NCBI GenBank assembly: GCA_022712845.1
Contig: JAFLJV010000272.1
Location: forward strand, 1-25,775
DNA from: Sulfurimonas sp.
GTDB lineage: Bacteria; Campylobacterota; Campylobacteria; Campylobacterales; Sulfurimonadaceae
Direction of reading: 5' to 3'
DNA length: 25,775 bases
This document shows positions 15,795 to 24,048 of the stretch, one piece after another. Position numbers and translations under genes: made by a program. The number at the start of each line of letters is the position of its first letter. The stretch's first letter is position 1. The notes beneath the pieces are model-generated. The model was given only the letters and a program-made list of their open reading frames with translations. It did no database searches and had not been told where the DNA came from.

Positions 15795-17052
15795 ATGGCT
15801 CAAACTATAACAGAAAAAATATTCTCAGAGCATGTTGGACACGCAGTTTTTGCTGGTGAAATAATTCGTTGTAATATTGATATGGTTATTGGAAATGATA
15901 TAACTACACCTATCTCTATAAAAGCATTTGAAGATAGTGGTGGCATCTTTAGCAAATCCAGATGGTTTCTCCATCGTTCTTGATCACTTTATTCCTGCAA
16001 AAGATATAGCATCTGCTAATCAAGCTAGAATTTCTCGTGATTTTGCAAAAAAACATAAATTAAAAAACTTTTTTGATGAAAAAGATATGGGCATTGAACA
16101 CGCTCTTTTACCAGAAAAAGGTCTTGTTGTTCCTGGTGATGTAATTATTGGTGCTGATAGCCATACATGTACACATGGTGCATTAGGTGCGTTCTCAACT
16201 GGAATGGGTTCAACTGATTTAGCATTTGCAATGATTAGTGGTGGAAACTGGTTTAAAGTTCCTGAATCTATCAAAGTAAATCTTAGTGGAAAACCAAGGC
16301 TTCATACAACTGGTAAAGATATCATCTTAGAAATAATCCGTATGTTAGGTGTTGATGGAGCGTTGTATCAGACACTTGAGTTTACAGGTAGCACAATAGA
16401 GTATTTAAATATGGATGATAGCTTTTCTATGTGTAATATGGCGATAGAAGCTGGTGCAAAAAGTGGAATAATTGCTTATGATGAGGTAACTAAAGATTTT
16501 CTCTCAGATAAAGATTTAGCAAGAAAACCTAGGGTTCATTACTCAGATGCAGATGCTTCTTATGTAAAAGTTTTAGAAATAGATGTTGCAAATCTTGAGC
16601 CTGTTATAGCTTACCCGTTCTTACCATCAAATGGTCATTCTATAACTAAAGCTGTTAGTGATAAAATTAAAATCGACCAAGCATTCATCGGTTCATGTAC
16701 AAATGGGCGTTTAGGTGATTTAAAAATAGCAGCTGAGATATTAAAAGGTAAAAGAGTCCATGAAGATGTTCGTCTTATCGTAACTCCTGCAACACAAAGA
16801 ATTTTAAAAGAAGCATATAGACTAGGGTATATGAATATTATCATAGATGCTGGTGGAGTTGTTTCAAACCCTACTTGTGGAGCTTGCCTTGGCGGATATA
16901 TGGGAATTTTAGGTGATAATGAAGTGGCAGTTTCAACAACAAATCGTAACTTTGTAGGTCGTATGGGCTCTCGTTCATCTAAAATATATCTAGCAAATTC
17001 TGCTGTTGCAGCGATATCTGCTATCACTGGTTACATAACAGATCCAAGATAA
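15795..17052 (+). pseudogene. leuC: 3-isopropylmalate dehydratase large subunit (LeuC), frameshifted near 15945
   Basis: LeuC with LeuD isomerises 2- to 3-isopropylmalate in leucine synthesis and holds a [4Fe-4S] cluster. The start frame (15795-15983) reads MAQTITEKIFSEHVGHAVFA through NDITTPISIKAFEDSGG and then loses similarity. The other frame picks up directly at SLANPDGFSIVLDHFIPAKD and runs to 17052. It includes GADSHTCTHGALGAF, FIGSCTNGRLGDL and SNPTCGACLGGYMG, which contain the three cluster cysteines. The joined protein would be about 420 residues, normal for the family. The break lies in about 15940-15950; two missing bases (or one extra) would restore it. No leuD follows; the next gene is ompA-like. 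If the lesion is real, leucine synthesis would need another LeuC. Confidence 0.9.
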
Positions 17053-17069
17053 TAAATATATATTTATAG

Positions 17070-17075
17070 TATAAT
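17070..17075 (+). promoter_or_regulatory. Predicted -10 box of the OmpA-family gene
   Basis: TATAAT lies 19 bases before ATG 17095, followed by AAGGAA (17081-17086) as the ribosome site. It gives this gene its own promoter after leuC. Confidence 0.45.
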
Positions 17076-17094
17076 AACTAAAGGAAATACATAA

Positions 17095-18144
17095 ATGAAA
17101 AAGCTATTACTTATCCCAGCTCTTTTAGGAAGCATGGCAATTGCACAAGAGTATAAGTATGAAATCACTCCCGTTATTGGTTATAATATCGCAGAAGGAA
17201 ATTTAAACCTTGATAACCAGTTTTTAGTTGGTGCAGAATTTCAGCTAAACACTGATACTTTTTTCAAACCAGAGTTAAGTATTCTGTTTACGGATACTGA
17301 TTATAAAAATCTAGCCGTAAATGAGAGTACAAATATTTGGCGTATTGCAGTTAATGCTGTTCGTAATTTTGATACTATAGGTGCTTTTACTCCTCTTATA
17401 AAGTTTGGTATAGGTTATGAGTCTTTAGAGAATAATTTAGCCAATAATGATGATGCTCTATTTATTAATGCTGGTGTTGGTGTTAAAACATTATTAACTG
17501 ATAATATTGCACTGAAACTTGAAGCTGTATATATGAATAAAGAATTTGATAGTAACCTTGCTGTTTTAGCTGGTATAAACTATGCATTTGGTCCAAAGGC
17601 ACAACCAGTTCCTGTTGATGGAGATGATGACAGAGATGGTATTTTAAACTCTGTAGACCAGTGTCCAACAACTCCATACGGAACTACTGTTGATTCAAAA
17701 GGTTGTAAGATTGATGGAGATGATGACAGAGATGGTATTTTAAACTCTGTAGACCAGTGTCCAACAACACCAGCTGGAAATGTTGTAGATAATAACGGTT
17801 GTACACAAATAGTAAATCTACATGTTAATTTTGAAAATAACTCTTTTGTTATTGACGAAACTTCAAAACTAAGAGTTAAAAAATTTGCAAACTTTTTAAT
17901 AGCTCGTTCAGATTTTACTGCACAAATCATTGGGCACACAAATAATATAGGACGTGAATCAAATAATCAAATACTATCTGAAAATAGAGCTAATGCAGTA
18001 AAAAATCTTATAATTGAATATGGAGTAGCAGCTTATAGAATTACTGCTTCTGGTAAGGGTGAAAGTAATCCTACAGCTTCAAATGACACAGCTAATGGCC
18101 TTGCATTAAACAGAAGAATTGAAGCTATATTAAATAAAAACTAA
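17095..18144 (+). CDS. OmpA-family outer-membrane protein with TSP3-like repeats
   Basis: This is a 349-residue protein. The signal peptide is residues 1-17 ([17 protein letters not shown]). An eight-strand-type beta-barrel spans about 20-165 ([15 protein letters not shown] ... [11 protein letters not shown]). Two TSP3-like acidic calcium repeats, each [20 protein letters not shown], lie at about 174-225. The C-terminal OmpA peptidoglycan-binding domain spans about 235-349 ([55 protein letters not shown]). It should anchor the outer membrane to the cell wall. The two repeats are encoded by identical 58-bp DNA segments. The stop lies 1 bp before mobA, an unusual pairing with a cofactor gene. 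Confidence 0.93.
   Translation: MKKLLLIPALLGSMAIAQEYKYEITPVIGYNIAEGNLNLDNQFLVGAEFQLNTDTFFKPELSILFTDTDYKNLAVNESTNIWRIAVNAVRNFDTIGAFTPLIKFGIGYESLENNLANNDDALFINAGVGVKTLLTDNIALKLEAVYMNKEFDSNLAVLAGINYAFGPKAQPVPVDGDDDRDGILNSVDQCPTTPYGTTVDSKGCKIDGDDDRDGILNSVDQCPTTPAGNVVDNNGCTQIVNLHVNFENNSFVIDETSKLRVKKFANFLIARSDFTAQIIGHTNNIGRESNNQILSENRANAVKNLIIEYGVAAYRITASGKGESNPTASNDTANGLALNRRIEAILNKN
17615..17768 (+). repeat. Two identical 58-bp direct repeats inside the OmpA-family gene
   Basis: Bases 17615-17672 and 17711-17768 are identical; the period is 96 bp, or 32 codons, so the frame is kept. They encode the two TSP3-like repeats. Identity at DNA level suggests recent duplication or gene conversion, and copy number could vary between strains. 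Confidence 0.9.
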
Positions 18145-18145
18145 T

Positions 18146-18718
18146 ATGTATGATATTCCATGTGTAATCTTTGCAGGTGGTAAAAGCTCCAGAATGAAAA
18201 AGGATAAATCTCTTCTTCCTTTTGGAGGCTTTGATACTTTAACTCAATTTCAACTCTTTTGCTTACAAAAACTTTTTAAAACTGTCTATATATCATGTAA
18301 AGATAAAAGTAAATTCAACTTTGAAGCTTCTTTTATAGAGGATTTAAAAAGTGATAATATATTTGCTCCAACTGCTGGATTTATATCTGCATTTGATAGC
18401 CTGAGTGAAGATAAGTTTTTTGTCATAAGTGTTGATTCCCCCTTTGTAAGTGAAAGCGAGATAGGTAAAATTATAAAATATGATAAAAAAGATGTTGATG
18501 CTACAATAGCAAAAACAAATTTTGGAATTCAACCACTTTGTGGAATTTACCACCGCTCACTTGAAGATAAATTTATAAATATGTTAAATAGTAACTCTCA
18601 TAAACTCATTTTTTTACTTAAATCATCTAAAACAATATACGTAGAGTTTGAAGATGAAAAGCCTTTTTTAAACCTTAATTATCCCTGTGAATATCAAGAA
18701 GCTTTAAGACTTTTATAA
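18146..18718 (+). CDS. mobA: Molybdenum cofactor guanylyltransferase MobA
   Basis: MobA joins GMP from GTP to molybdopterin to make the bis-MGD cofactor of DMSO-reductase-type enzymes. The 190-residue protein begins with the nucleotide-binding motif [20 protein letters not shown] and has the metal-binding [10 protein letters not shown] and the later [13 protein letters not shown] segment. The length is normal. ATG 18146 is 1 bp after the OmpA-family stop, with no clear ribosome site of its own, so translation is probably coupled. moaC, another cofactor gene, follows 60 bp downstream with its own -10 box. Confidence 0.92.
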   Translation: MYDIPCVIFAGGKSSRMKKDKSLLPFGGFDTLTQFQLFCLQKLFKTVYISCKDKSKFNFEASFIEDLKSDNIFAPTAGFISAFDSLSEDKFFVISVDSPFVSESEIGKIIKYDKKDVDATIAKTNFGIQPLCGIYHRSLEDKFINMLNSNSHKLIFLLKSSKTIYVEFEDEKPFLNLNYPCEYQEALRLL

Positions 18719-18739
18719 ACATATTGCATGATTTTTTGC

Positions 18740-18745
18740 TATAAT
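18740..18745 (+). promoter_or_regulatory. Predicted moaC -10 box
   Basis: TATAAT after GATTTTTTGC, 33 bases before ATG 18779. The ribosome site further on (AAGAAAG) is weak. Confidence 0.45.
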
Positions 18746-18778
18746 AAATAAGAAGTAAAATAAGAAAGAATTATAATA

Positions 18779-19249
18779 ATGAATTTAACACATTTAGATG
18801 AGAACCAAAGACCAAAAATGGTTGATGTATCAGATAAAAATCAAACAACTAGAATTGCAGTAGCAAGTGGAATTATACAGATGAGTCAAGATGCTTATGA
18901 TGCAATTGTAAGTGAGAAAACAAAAAAGGGTCCAGTACTTCAAACTGCTGTAATTGCAGCAATAATGGGTGTTAAAAAAACAAGTGACTTAATCCCAATG
19001 TGTCATCCATTAAATCTTAGTGGAATCAATTGTGATGTTGAAGAGTTAAGGGAGCTTCCAGGATTTAAACTCTCAGTAACAGCAAAACTTACAGGACAAA
19101 CAGGTGTTGAGATGGAAGCACTAACTGGAACAAGTATAGGTCTTTTAACAATTTATGATATGGTAAAAGCGATAGATAAGGGTATGATTATAAGAAATGT
19201 ACAGTTAGAGACTAAATCAGGAGGCAAAAGTGGAAATTATCAACGATAG
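18779..19249 (+). CDS. moaC: Cyclic pyranopterin monophosphate synthase MoaC
   Basis: MoaC completes the first step of molybdopterin synthesis after MoaA, forming cPMP. The 156-residue protein is full length with [18 protein letters not shown], the active-site block [33 protein letters not shown] and a C-terminal [11 protein letters not shown]. The DUF493 gene begins inside its last codons (20-bp overlap), and the AGGAGG that serves that gene lies within moaC coding sequence. With mobA, this places two molybdopterin genes within 1.1 kb, consistent with molybdoenzymes such as nitrate or polysulfide reductases. Confidence 0.96.
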   Translation: MNLTHLDENQRPKMVDVSDKNQTTRIAVASGIIQMSQDAYDAIVSEKTKKGPVLQTAVIAAIMGVKKTSDLIPMCHPLNLSGINCDVEELRELPGFKLSVTAKLTGQTGVEMEALTGTSIGLLTIYDMVKAIDKGMIIRNVQLETKSGGKSGNYQR

Positions 19250-19499
19250 TGATAAAAAAGTAGAACTTACTTATCCATGCTCTTGGTCTTATAAAATTAT
19301 AGGAGGTGAGGAAGAAGCTATAGAAGCAGCTGTGAATGATGTAATTGATAGTAGAGAACGCTCACTTATTCATTCACATAATTCTAAAGGTGGAAAATAT
19401 ATAAGTATGAACCTTGACCTACTTGTTCATAATGAGGATGATAGAAATTTTATTTATGAAGAGTTAAAAAAACACCAAAATATAAAGATGGTACTTTAA
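19230..19499 (+). CDS. DUF493/YbeD-like small protein
   Basis: This is an 89-residue cytoplasmic protein with the DUF493 (YbeD) ferredoxin-like pattern: [16 protein letters not shown], then [32 protein letters not shown] and a final helix-strand [10 protein letters not shown]. The family is presumed regulatory, with an ACT-like fold and no settled role. The start is GTG 19230, supported by a perfect AGGAGG (19219-19224) 5 bases upstream; no ATG lies near. It overlaps moaC by 20 bp and is translationally coupled to it. A decayed copy of its 3' half lies at 20261-20351. Confidence 0.85.
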   Translation: MEIINDSDKKVELTYPCSWSYKIIGGEEEAIEAAVNDVIDSRERSLIHSHNSKGGKYISMNLDLLVHNEDDRNFIYEELKKHQNIKMVL

Positions 19500-19516
19500 A
19501 AAATGAAAGGATTATT

Positions 19517-20223
19517 ATGAAAAATAAAATTATTTTATGTATAGTGCTTTCTTTAATTTTTTCTATAAAATTATCAGCAGTTGATAGTTGGCACGGAGCA
19601 ATTGGTTCATCCGCTACTGATCAAGTATGTGTTTTTTGTCACGTTCAACACGCTGCTAACAGTGCATCAAGTATAGGTCCACTGTGAAATAGAAAAGCGA
19701 GTAGTGAAACTTTTGCAATGTATGGGAGTACTATGGCAGGAAACTCTACTGCAGCAGAACCATCAAATCAAACAGCAGCATGTTTAAGTTGTCACGATGG
19801 GGTAAGTGCAATGAATAGTGTTATAAATGCACCTGGTTCTGGTAATCAAGGTCCATATATACTTGACCCTTATGCTTCTAATTCCGTTCTAATAAATAGT
19901 CTTGGTAACCTAAATGGTAGAAGAGTAATGTCAAATACATGGACAGCTGTAAGTAATGATGGACTTAGAAATGATCATCCTGTGTCTATTAAGTATATAG
20001 TTGGCAATGGTGGTTTGAGAGCAACAAATACTGATTTAGTAACTACAAATAGTAATGCTACAGCGTGGTTAGGTGCTACTACTGTTAAAGATTTACTTCG
20101 TGGCCCAAATGGGGACACAGTAGAGTGTTCATCTTGCCATGATCCACATGATGACTACTTTGGAATGTACCTAGGATAAACAATAACAATGGTGATTTAT
20201 GTTCTGGTTGTCATAATAAATAA
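19517..20223 (+). pseudogene. Secreted multihaem cytochrome c, broken by an in-frame TGA and a frameshift
   Basis: ATG 19517 with AAAGGA upstream opens a signal peptide (MKNKIILCIVLSLIFSIKLS) and the first haem motif CVFCH (codons 38-42). TGA at 19685-19687 then interrupts the sequence GPL-stop-NRKAS, where relatives of this family typically have tryptophan. The same frame goes on with CLSCH (codon 89) and CSSCH (codon 204, in CSSCHDPHDDYFGMYL), ending at TAA 20177. Shifting frame at about 20172 (one base missing) gives RINNNNGDLCSGCHNK, a fourth motif, and a proper stop at 20221-20223. The intact ancestor would be about 235 residues with four CxxCH sites, like paired-CxxCH periplasmic electron carriers. 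TGG encodes tryptophan elsewhere in the gene, so TGA recoding is unlikely. Confidence 0.85.
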
Positions 20224-20260
20224 AGGATTAATAAAAAAAACTTTAAAATATATCTAATAA

Positions 20261-20351
20261 AGTGAAAAGTATATAAGCATGAACTTAGACTACTTGCTTA
20301 TAATGAAGAGGATAGAAATCTTATCTAAAAAACATCAAGATGGTGTTTTAA
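20261..20351 (+). pseudogene. Decayed second copy of the DUF493 gene 3' end
   Basis: This stretch aligns with the last third of the gene at 19230-19499. It first reads KYISMNLD in one frame. After one lost base it reads LLAYNEEDRNLI in the next (the functional copy has [12 protein letters not shown]), and then KKHQ and DGVL from further shifts and small deletions. No start codon or ribosome site remains. Together with the broken cytochrome in between, it suggests an old local duplication or insertion event. The rest of the gap (20224-20260) is A-rich with nothing recognised. Confidence 0.75.
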
Positions 20352-20366
20352 TATAAAGGATTGACA

Positions 20367-21425
20367 ATGGATTTAGAAATATTACAAGAGAGCCTTAAAA
20401 ATTCATATAATAATAGATATAAAAATTTAGAAAAAAGAGTTATTTCAGCTATAGAAGTTGCTGAGGATAAACAAAATATATATATAAATAAGCTATCTTT
20501 AGATGAATTAAATATTATTATAACAACAATTATAGAGATAGAAACCAAAAAACTTCATAATGAAGTTGAAGATTTAGTAGCCAAAAAAGAGCAATTAGAG
20601 CGAAATTTAGAGAAAAAATCGACAGAACTTCAAGAGGCAAAATATAGTATTTTTAATGCTATTGAGTCTTTGGTCGATAAAAATGATACTCTAACTTTAT
20701 CCAAGCTTCACCAAGCGAAACTTCAAACTGTAGATCTTTATGAACTACTGGGAGAGACTGTTGAGTCTGCAATTATTACAGTACTAGAAAAATCGAAAGA
20801 TAGTGAAGCTAATGAAACGATACAAGAAGTTATAAAAGAATTAACATACCAAACTATAAAAGAGGGTACTTTAAATACTATTAGAGTGAGAAAAATATTA
20901 TCAACAATCTTGCAGTCTTCTATAGAGATAGCAGAAGCAACACCAAATACAGCTAAAGATATTTTAGAAGCAACTTTAAGAGGGATGAGAACAGGGTTAC
21001 TTCATGCTATAGATAGATTTAAAAGAAGATTGGCCTATATGCCATTAGAAGCAAAACATATTCTTATAGAAGATTATGACACTATAATGGAAGACTTAAA
21101 TCAAGCAGATACTTTATTTTTACAGGTTGTTCAAACTCAAGCAAATGAGAGTAGTAAAGATATTAAAAAAACATTAATAGATCTTAATAAAAAAATGCAT
21201 CATGATTTAGAAGAGTTAGTACATATATCTAAAGAAACAGCTCAAGTTATGAAAGATAGATTTTCATCATTTGCAAAAACAGCAGTTAAAACAGCCGATA
21301 CAGCACTTAATTCTGAAGCCGCAAAAGAAGCTAAGAGAATGGGAATTCAAGCCCTAGGTGTTGCAAAATCTGCACTTGGACATGCTCTAAAGTCAGCAAA
21401 AGATGTGATGGATACTAAAAAATAA
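20367..21425 (+). CDS. Uncharacterised helical, coiled-coil-rich protein
   Basis: This is a 352-residue protein of unknown function. The frame opens slightly earlier, but ATG 20367 is chosen because AGGA lies 6 bases upstream. It is almost wholly helical and charged. A coiled coil covers about 65-100 (KLHNEVEDLVAKKEQLERNL). A middle section is rich in acidic residues and threonine (LYELLGETVESAIITVLEKS). The C-terminal third (about 290-350) is alanine- and lysine-rich with repeated amphipathic helices (FAKTAVKTADTALNSEAAKE), resembling apolipoprotein- or phasin-like surface-binding segments. No signal peptide or membrane helix is seen. It converges on the PAS gene. Binding to a membrane, granule or nucleoid is possible but only inferred. 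Confidence 0.7.
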   Translation: MDLEILQESLKNSYNNRYKNLEKRVISAIEVAEDKQNIYINKLSLDELNIIITTIIEIETKKLHNEVEDLVAKKEQLERNLEKKSTELQEAKYSIFNAIESLVDKNDTLTLSKLHQAKLQTVDLYELLGETVESAIITVLEKSKDSEANETIQEVIKELTYQTIKEGTLNTIRVRKILSTILQSSIEIAEATPNTAKDILEATLRGMRTGLLHAIDRFKRRLAYMPLEAKHILIEDYDTIMEDLNQADTLFLQVVQTQANESSKDIKKTLIDLNKKMHHDLEELVHISKETAQVMKDRFSSFAKTAVKTADTALNSEAAKEAKRMGIQALGVAKSALGHALKSAKDVMDTKK

Positions 21426-21443
21426 ATCTTTATATATTTTTAT

Positions 21444-21857
21444 TTACTCTTGAGATCTAAGTTTAGCATACAGAGGGATACAGGCCTTAACAGCTGCCCT
21501 ATCTGGTACTCTTCTAACAGATAAATAAGTAACAGATCCATCATCTTGTACTTTTCTAAGTGCTGTTGCATAAACCCAATAAAATCCACCATCTTTTCTA
21601 AGATTTTTTACTATACCTGTCCAAAAGCCTTTACTTTGAATATCATCCCAAAGACCTTTAAAAGCGATGCGAGGCATATCTGGATGTCTTATGATATTAT
21701 GAGGTTGACCAAGTAGTTCTTCAATCTTATAACCAGCTATTTCACAAAAAATATCGTTTGCATAAATAATGAAACCTTTATCATCTGTTTCACTTAAAAT
21801 ATATTGATCTGAAGAGAAGTACCACTCCTGAGAATTTTCACTTTTAGTAACAGCCAT
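21444..21857 (-). CDS. Stand-alone Aer/CetB-like PAS domain protein
   Basis: This 137-residue protein is essentially one PAS domain and has no output domain. It resembles the N-terminus of the redox receptor Aer: SETDDKGFIIYANDIFCEIAGY, then NIIRHPDMPRIAFKGLW and a final strand pair. Arg57, His58 and Asp60 fall where E. coli Aer has residues needed for FAD binding (from memory), so this protein probably binds FAD and senses redox state. In Campylobacter jejuni, a similar single PAS protein (CetB) works with a separate membrane signaller (CetA); no cetA-like gene is visible here. ATG 21857 has AAAGGG upstream. It lies 12 bp after aroC on the same strand, hence at the end of the aroC-rnc-rnhA operon. 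Confidence 0.85.
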   Translation of the reverse strand: MAVTKSENSQEWYFSSDQYILSETDDKGFIIYANDIFCEIAGYKIEELLGQPHNIIRHPDMPRIAFKGLWDDIQSKGFWTGIVKNLRKDGGFYWVYATALRKVQDDGSVTYLSVRRVPDRAAVKACIPLYAKLRSQE

Positions 21858-21869
21858 AAAATACCCTTT

Positions 21870-22943
21870 TTATTTATAGTATTTTGCAATTCCATTCATG
21901 TTTGATCCCATATTTAAAAGTAGCATGTCACATATAACTAAAGCAGCCATTGCTTCACATACTATAGTTCCTCTTATCGCGACACATGGGTCATGTCTAC
22001 CTTTTAAAGAAAAGTCAACTTCTTCATTTTTAGTTGTAACTGTTCGTTGCTCTTTAAATATAGATGGTGTTGGTTTAAAATAAACATTTATAATTATATC
22101 ATCACTATTACTAACACCACCTAAAATTCCACCAGAATGATTTGAACAAAACCCATTTGCTCTTATTTCATCATTGTTTTGTGAGCCAAGTGAGCGAGAA
22201 CTTAAAATTCCATCTCCAATTTCAACAGCTTTTACAGCATTGATTCCCATCATTGCATCTGCTAAAACAGCGTCTAATTTATAATAAAGTGGTTGACCTA
22301 AACCCTTAGGTGTGCCTTTTATAAGAACTCTTGAGACTCCACCAACTGAATCATGCTCATTTTTAGCTTTGAGTATTGCATCTTTTTGTTTTGGCTCCAT
22401 GTTGGAATCAAGTGAATAGATAATACTTTTTTTAGCATACTCATAATTAAAAGTTTCAGATTTTATACCATCTATTTCACAAATACCACTTAGAACTTCA
22501 ATATCTAACTCATTTAACATAAGTTTAGCAATCGCACCAGCTGCCACTCTAGCGGCAGTTTCTCTTGCAGAGCTTCTTCCACCACCACGATAATCTCTTA
22601 TGCCATATTTATGAAAATATGTAAAATCAGCATGCCCTGGGCGAAAAATATCTTTAATATTTGAGTAATCTTTAGACTTTTGATTTGTATTGTAGATAAT
22701 CATAGCTATAGGAGTACCTGTACTTTTACCCTCAAAAATGCCACTAAGTATCTCTACTTTATCATCCTCTTTTCTAGCAGTTTCAAACTCACTTTTTCCA
22801 GGTTTTCTTCTATCTAGTTCTTGTTGAATAAACTCTTCATCAATATCAAGTCCAGCAGGAACACCATCAAGGAGACAGCCTATAGCAGTACCATGAGATT
22901 CTCCAAAGGTGCTAAATTTTAATTTTTGCCCAAAACTATTCAC
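21870..22943 (-). CDS. aroC: Chorismate synthase
   Basis: AroC makes chorismate from EPSP, the last step of the shikimate pathway, using reduced FMN. The 357-residue protein shows the signatures GESHGTAIGCLLDGVPAG, RPGHADFTYFHKYGIRDYRG, GGRSSARETAARVAAGAIAK, SNHSGGILGGVSN and KGRHDPCVAIRG. It starts at GTG 22943, which shares one base with the rnc stop; AAGGAAAAGTA lies just upstream. Length is normal. It is part of the tightly packed operon running rnhA-rnc-aroC. Confidence 0.97.
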   Translation of the reverse strand: MNSFGQKLKFSTFGESHGTAIGCLLDGVPAGLDIDEEFIQQELDRRKPGKSEFETARKEDDKVEILSGIFEGKSTGTPIAMIIYNTNQKSKDYSNIKDIFRPGHADFTYFHKYGIRDYRGGGRSSARETAARVAAGAIAKLMLNELDIEVLSGICEIDGIKSETFNYEYAKKSIIYSLDSNMEPKQKDAILKAKNEHDSVGGVSRVLIKGTPKGLGQPLYYKLDAVLADAMMGINAVKAVEIGDGILSSRSLGSQNNDEIRANGFCSNHSGGILGGVSNSDDIIINVYFKPTPSIFKEQRTVTTKNEEVDFSLKGRHDPCVAIRGTIVCEAMAALVICDMLLLNMGSNMNGIAKYYK

Positions 22944-23620
22944 TACTTTTCCTTTAATAACATAACCGCAAGTTTTGCAGCTTCTTGTTGAGCAATTTTT
23001 TTACTTTTACCTAATGCCCTTGCATATTCTTTTTCTTCAATTATTACGGCTACTTCAAACTCTTTTTCATGATCAGGTCCACGACTTGCAATCACTTTAT
23101 ATTCAGGAATATGACCAAATCTAGCTTGTGTTAATTCTTGAAGAGAAGTTTTAAAATCTTTAAATAGTGAATCAAGTGAGATATCTTCATGATTTTTTTC
23201 AATTAAACATATAGATATCTCTTGGGCTTTTTTTAGACCAGATTCTATATATATTGCACCAATAATTGCTTCAAATGCATTTGATAATAAAGATGCTTTT
23301 TCTCTTCCACCATTATTTTCTTCAGCATTTGATAGTAAAATATATTTACCCAAATTAATAGATCTGGCTAGTTTATCAAAACCTTCTTCATTTACTAATG
23401 ATGCTCTTATTTTTGATAATTTACCTTCATCTGATTTAGGAAATTTATTAAACAAATATTCTCCAACAATAAGGTCTAGTACTGCATCACCTAAAAATTC
23501 ACGTTGTTCATTATCATAAGATTGTTTATGACTTTTATGTGTTAGTGCTTCGATAATAAGTTTTTTATTTTTAAAATTATAGTTTAGAATCTTTTCTAGC
23601 TCTTGAATCTTTTGGCTCAT
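22943..23620 (-). CDS. rnc: Ribonuclease III
   Basis: RNase III cuts double-stranded RNA in rRNA precursors and some mRNAs. The 225-residue protein has an N-terminal nuclease domain with [11 protein letters not shown] (Glu41, Asp45) and [14 protein letters not shown] (Glu115). A C-terminal double-stranded-RNA-binding domain covers about 150-222 ([40 protein letters not shown]). ATG 23620 overlaps the rnhA stop in an ATGA junction. Length and catalytic residues are complete. Confidence 0.97.
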   Translation of the reverse strand: MSQKIQELEKILNYNFKNKKLIIEALTHKSHKQSYDNEQREFLGDAVLDLIVGEYLFNKFPKSDEGKLSKIRASLVNEEGFDKLARSINLGKYILLSNAEENNGGREKASLLSNAFEAIIGAIYIESGLKKAQEISICLIEKNHEDISLDSLFKDFKTSLQELTQARFGHIPEYKVIASRGPDHEKEFEVAVIIEEKEYARALGKSKKIAQQEAAKLAVMLLKEK

Positions 23621-24048
23621 TTTAATGACTCTTTCATCTTTTCTGCTGCTTCTCGTGCCAGTTGATCACAACGTTCATTTTCTTCATGTCCATCATGTCC
23701 TCTTACCCAAATAGCAGTAACTTTATGAATTTTAGAAACTTCTAAATATTGCATCCATAAATCAGGATTTTTAATTTTTTTAAACTCTTTTTTAATCCAA
23801 CCACTTAGCCACTCATTTATCCCTTTTACAACATAAGATGAATCAGATATTATATCAACCTCACAAGGCTCTTTTAATGCTCTTAAACCTTCTATAGCAC
23901 CAAGCAATTCCATTCTATTGTTTGTTGTATGTTCTTCACTTCCAGATAGCTCTTTTTCTTTATCTCCGAACCTAAGTATAACTCCATATCCACCAGGTCC
24001 TGGATTTCCTAAAGCACTTCCATCACTGAAAAGAGTTATTTTCTTCAC
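23617..24048 (-). CDS. rnhA: Ribonuclease HI
   Basis: RNase HI removes RNA from RNA-DNA hybrids. The 143-residue protein carries the full acidic set: Asp9 ([16 protein letters not shown]), Glu47 ([12 protein letters not shown]), Asp69 ([12 protein letters not shown]) and Asp128, plus the catalytic histidine 118 in [17 protein letters not shown]. The start is GTG 24048, supported by AAGGA 6 bases upstream and by the family N-terminus. It overlaps the end of the TPR gene by 26 bp and the start of rnc by 4 bp. Confidence 0.96.
   Translation of the reverse strand: MKKITLFSDGSALGNPGPGGYGVILRFGDKEKELSGSEEHTTNNRMELLGAIEGLRALKEPCEVDIISDSSYVVKGINEWLSGWIKKEFKKIKNPDLWMQYLEVSKIHKVTAIWVRGHDGHEENERCDQLAREAAEKMKESLK

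Noticed and set aside
15928..17052. A separate gene starting at TTG 15928
   Set aside because: It is the C-terminal 90 percent of LeuC; the first residues before SLANPDG have no family match and there is no ribosome site.
17617..17768. CRISPR-like or tandem repeat array
   Set aside because: There are only two units, in frame, coding for TSP3-like repeats of an outer-membrane protein.
19685..19687. TGA read as tryptophan or selenocysteine in the cytochrome gene
   Set aside because: Tryptophan is encoded by TGG elsewhere in the same gene and in neighbours, TGA is used as a true stop (fliQ, rnhA), and no selenocysteine would be expected at this position. A second lesion downstream supports a pseudogene.
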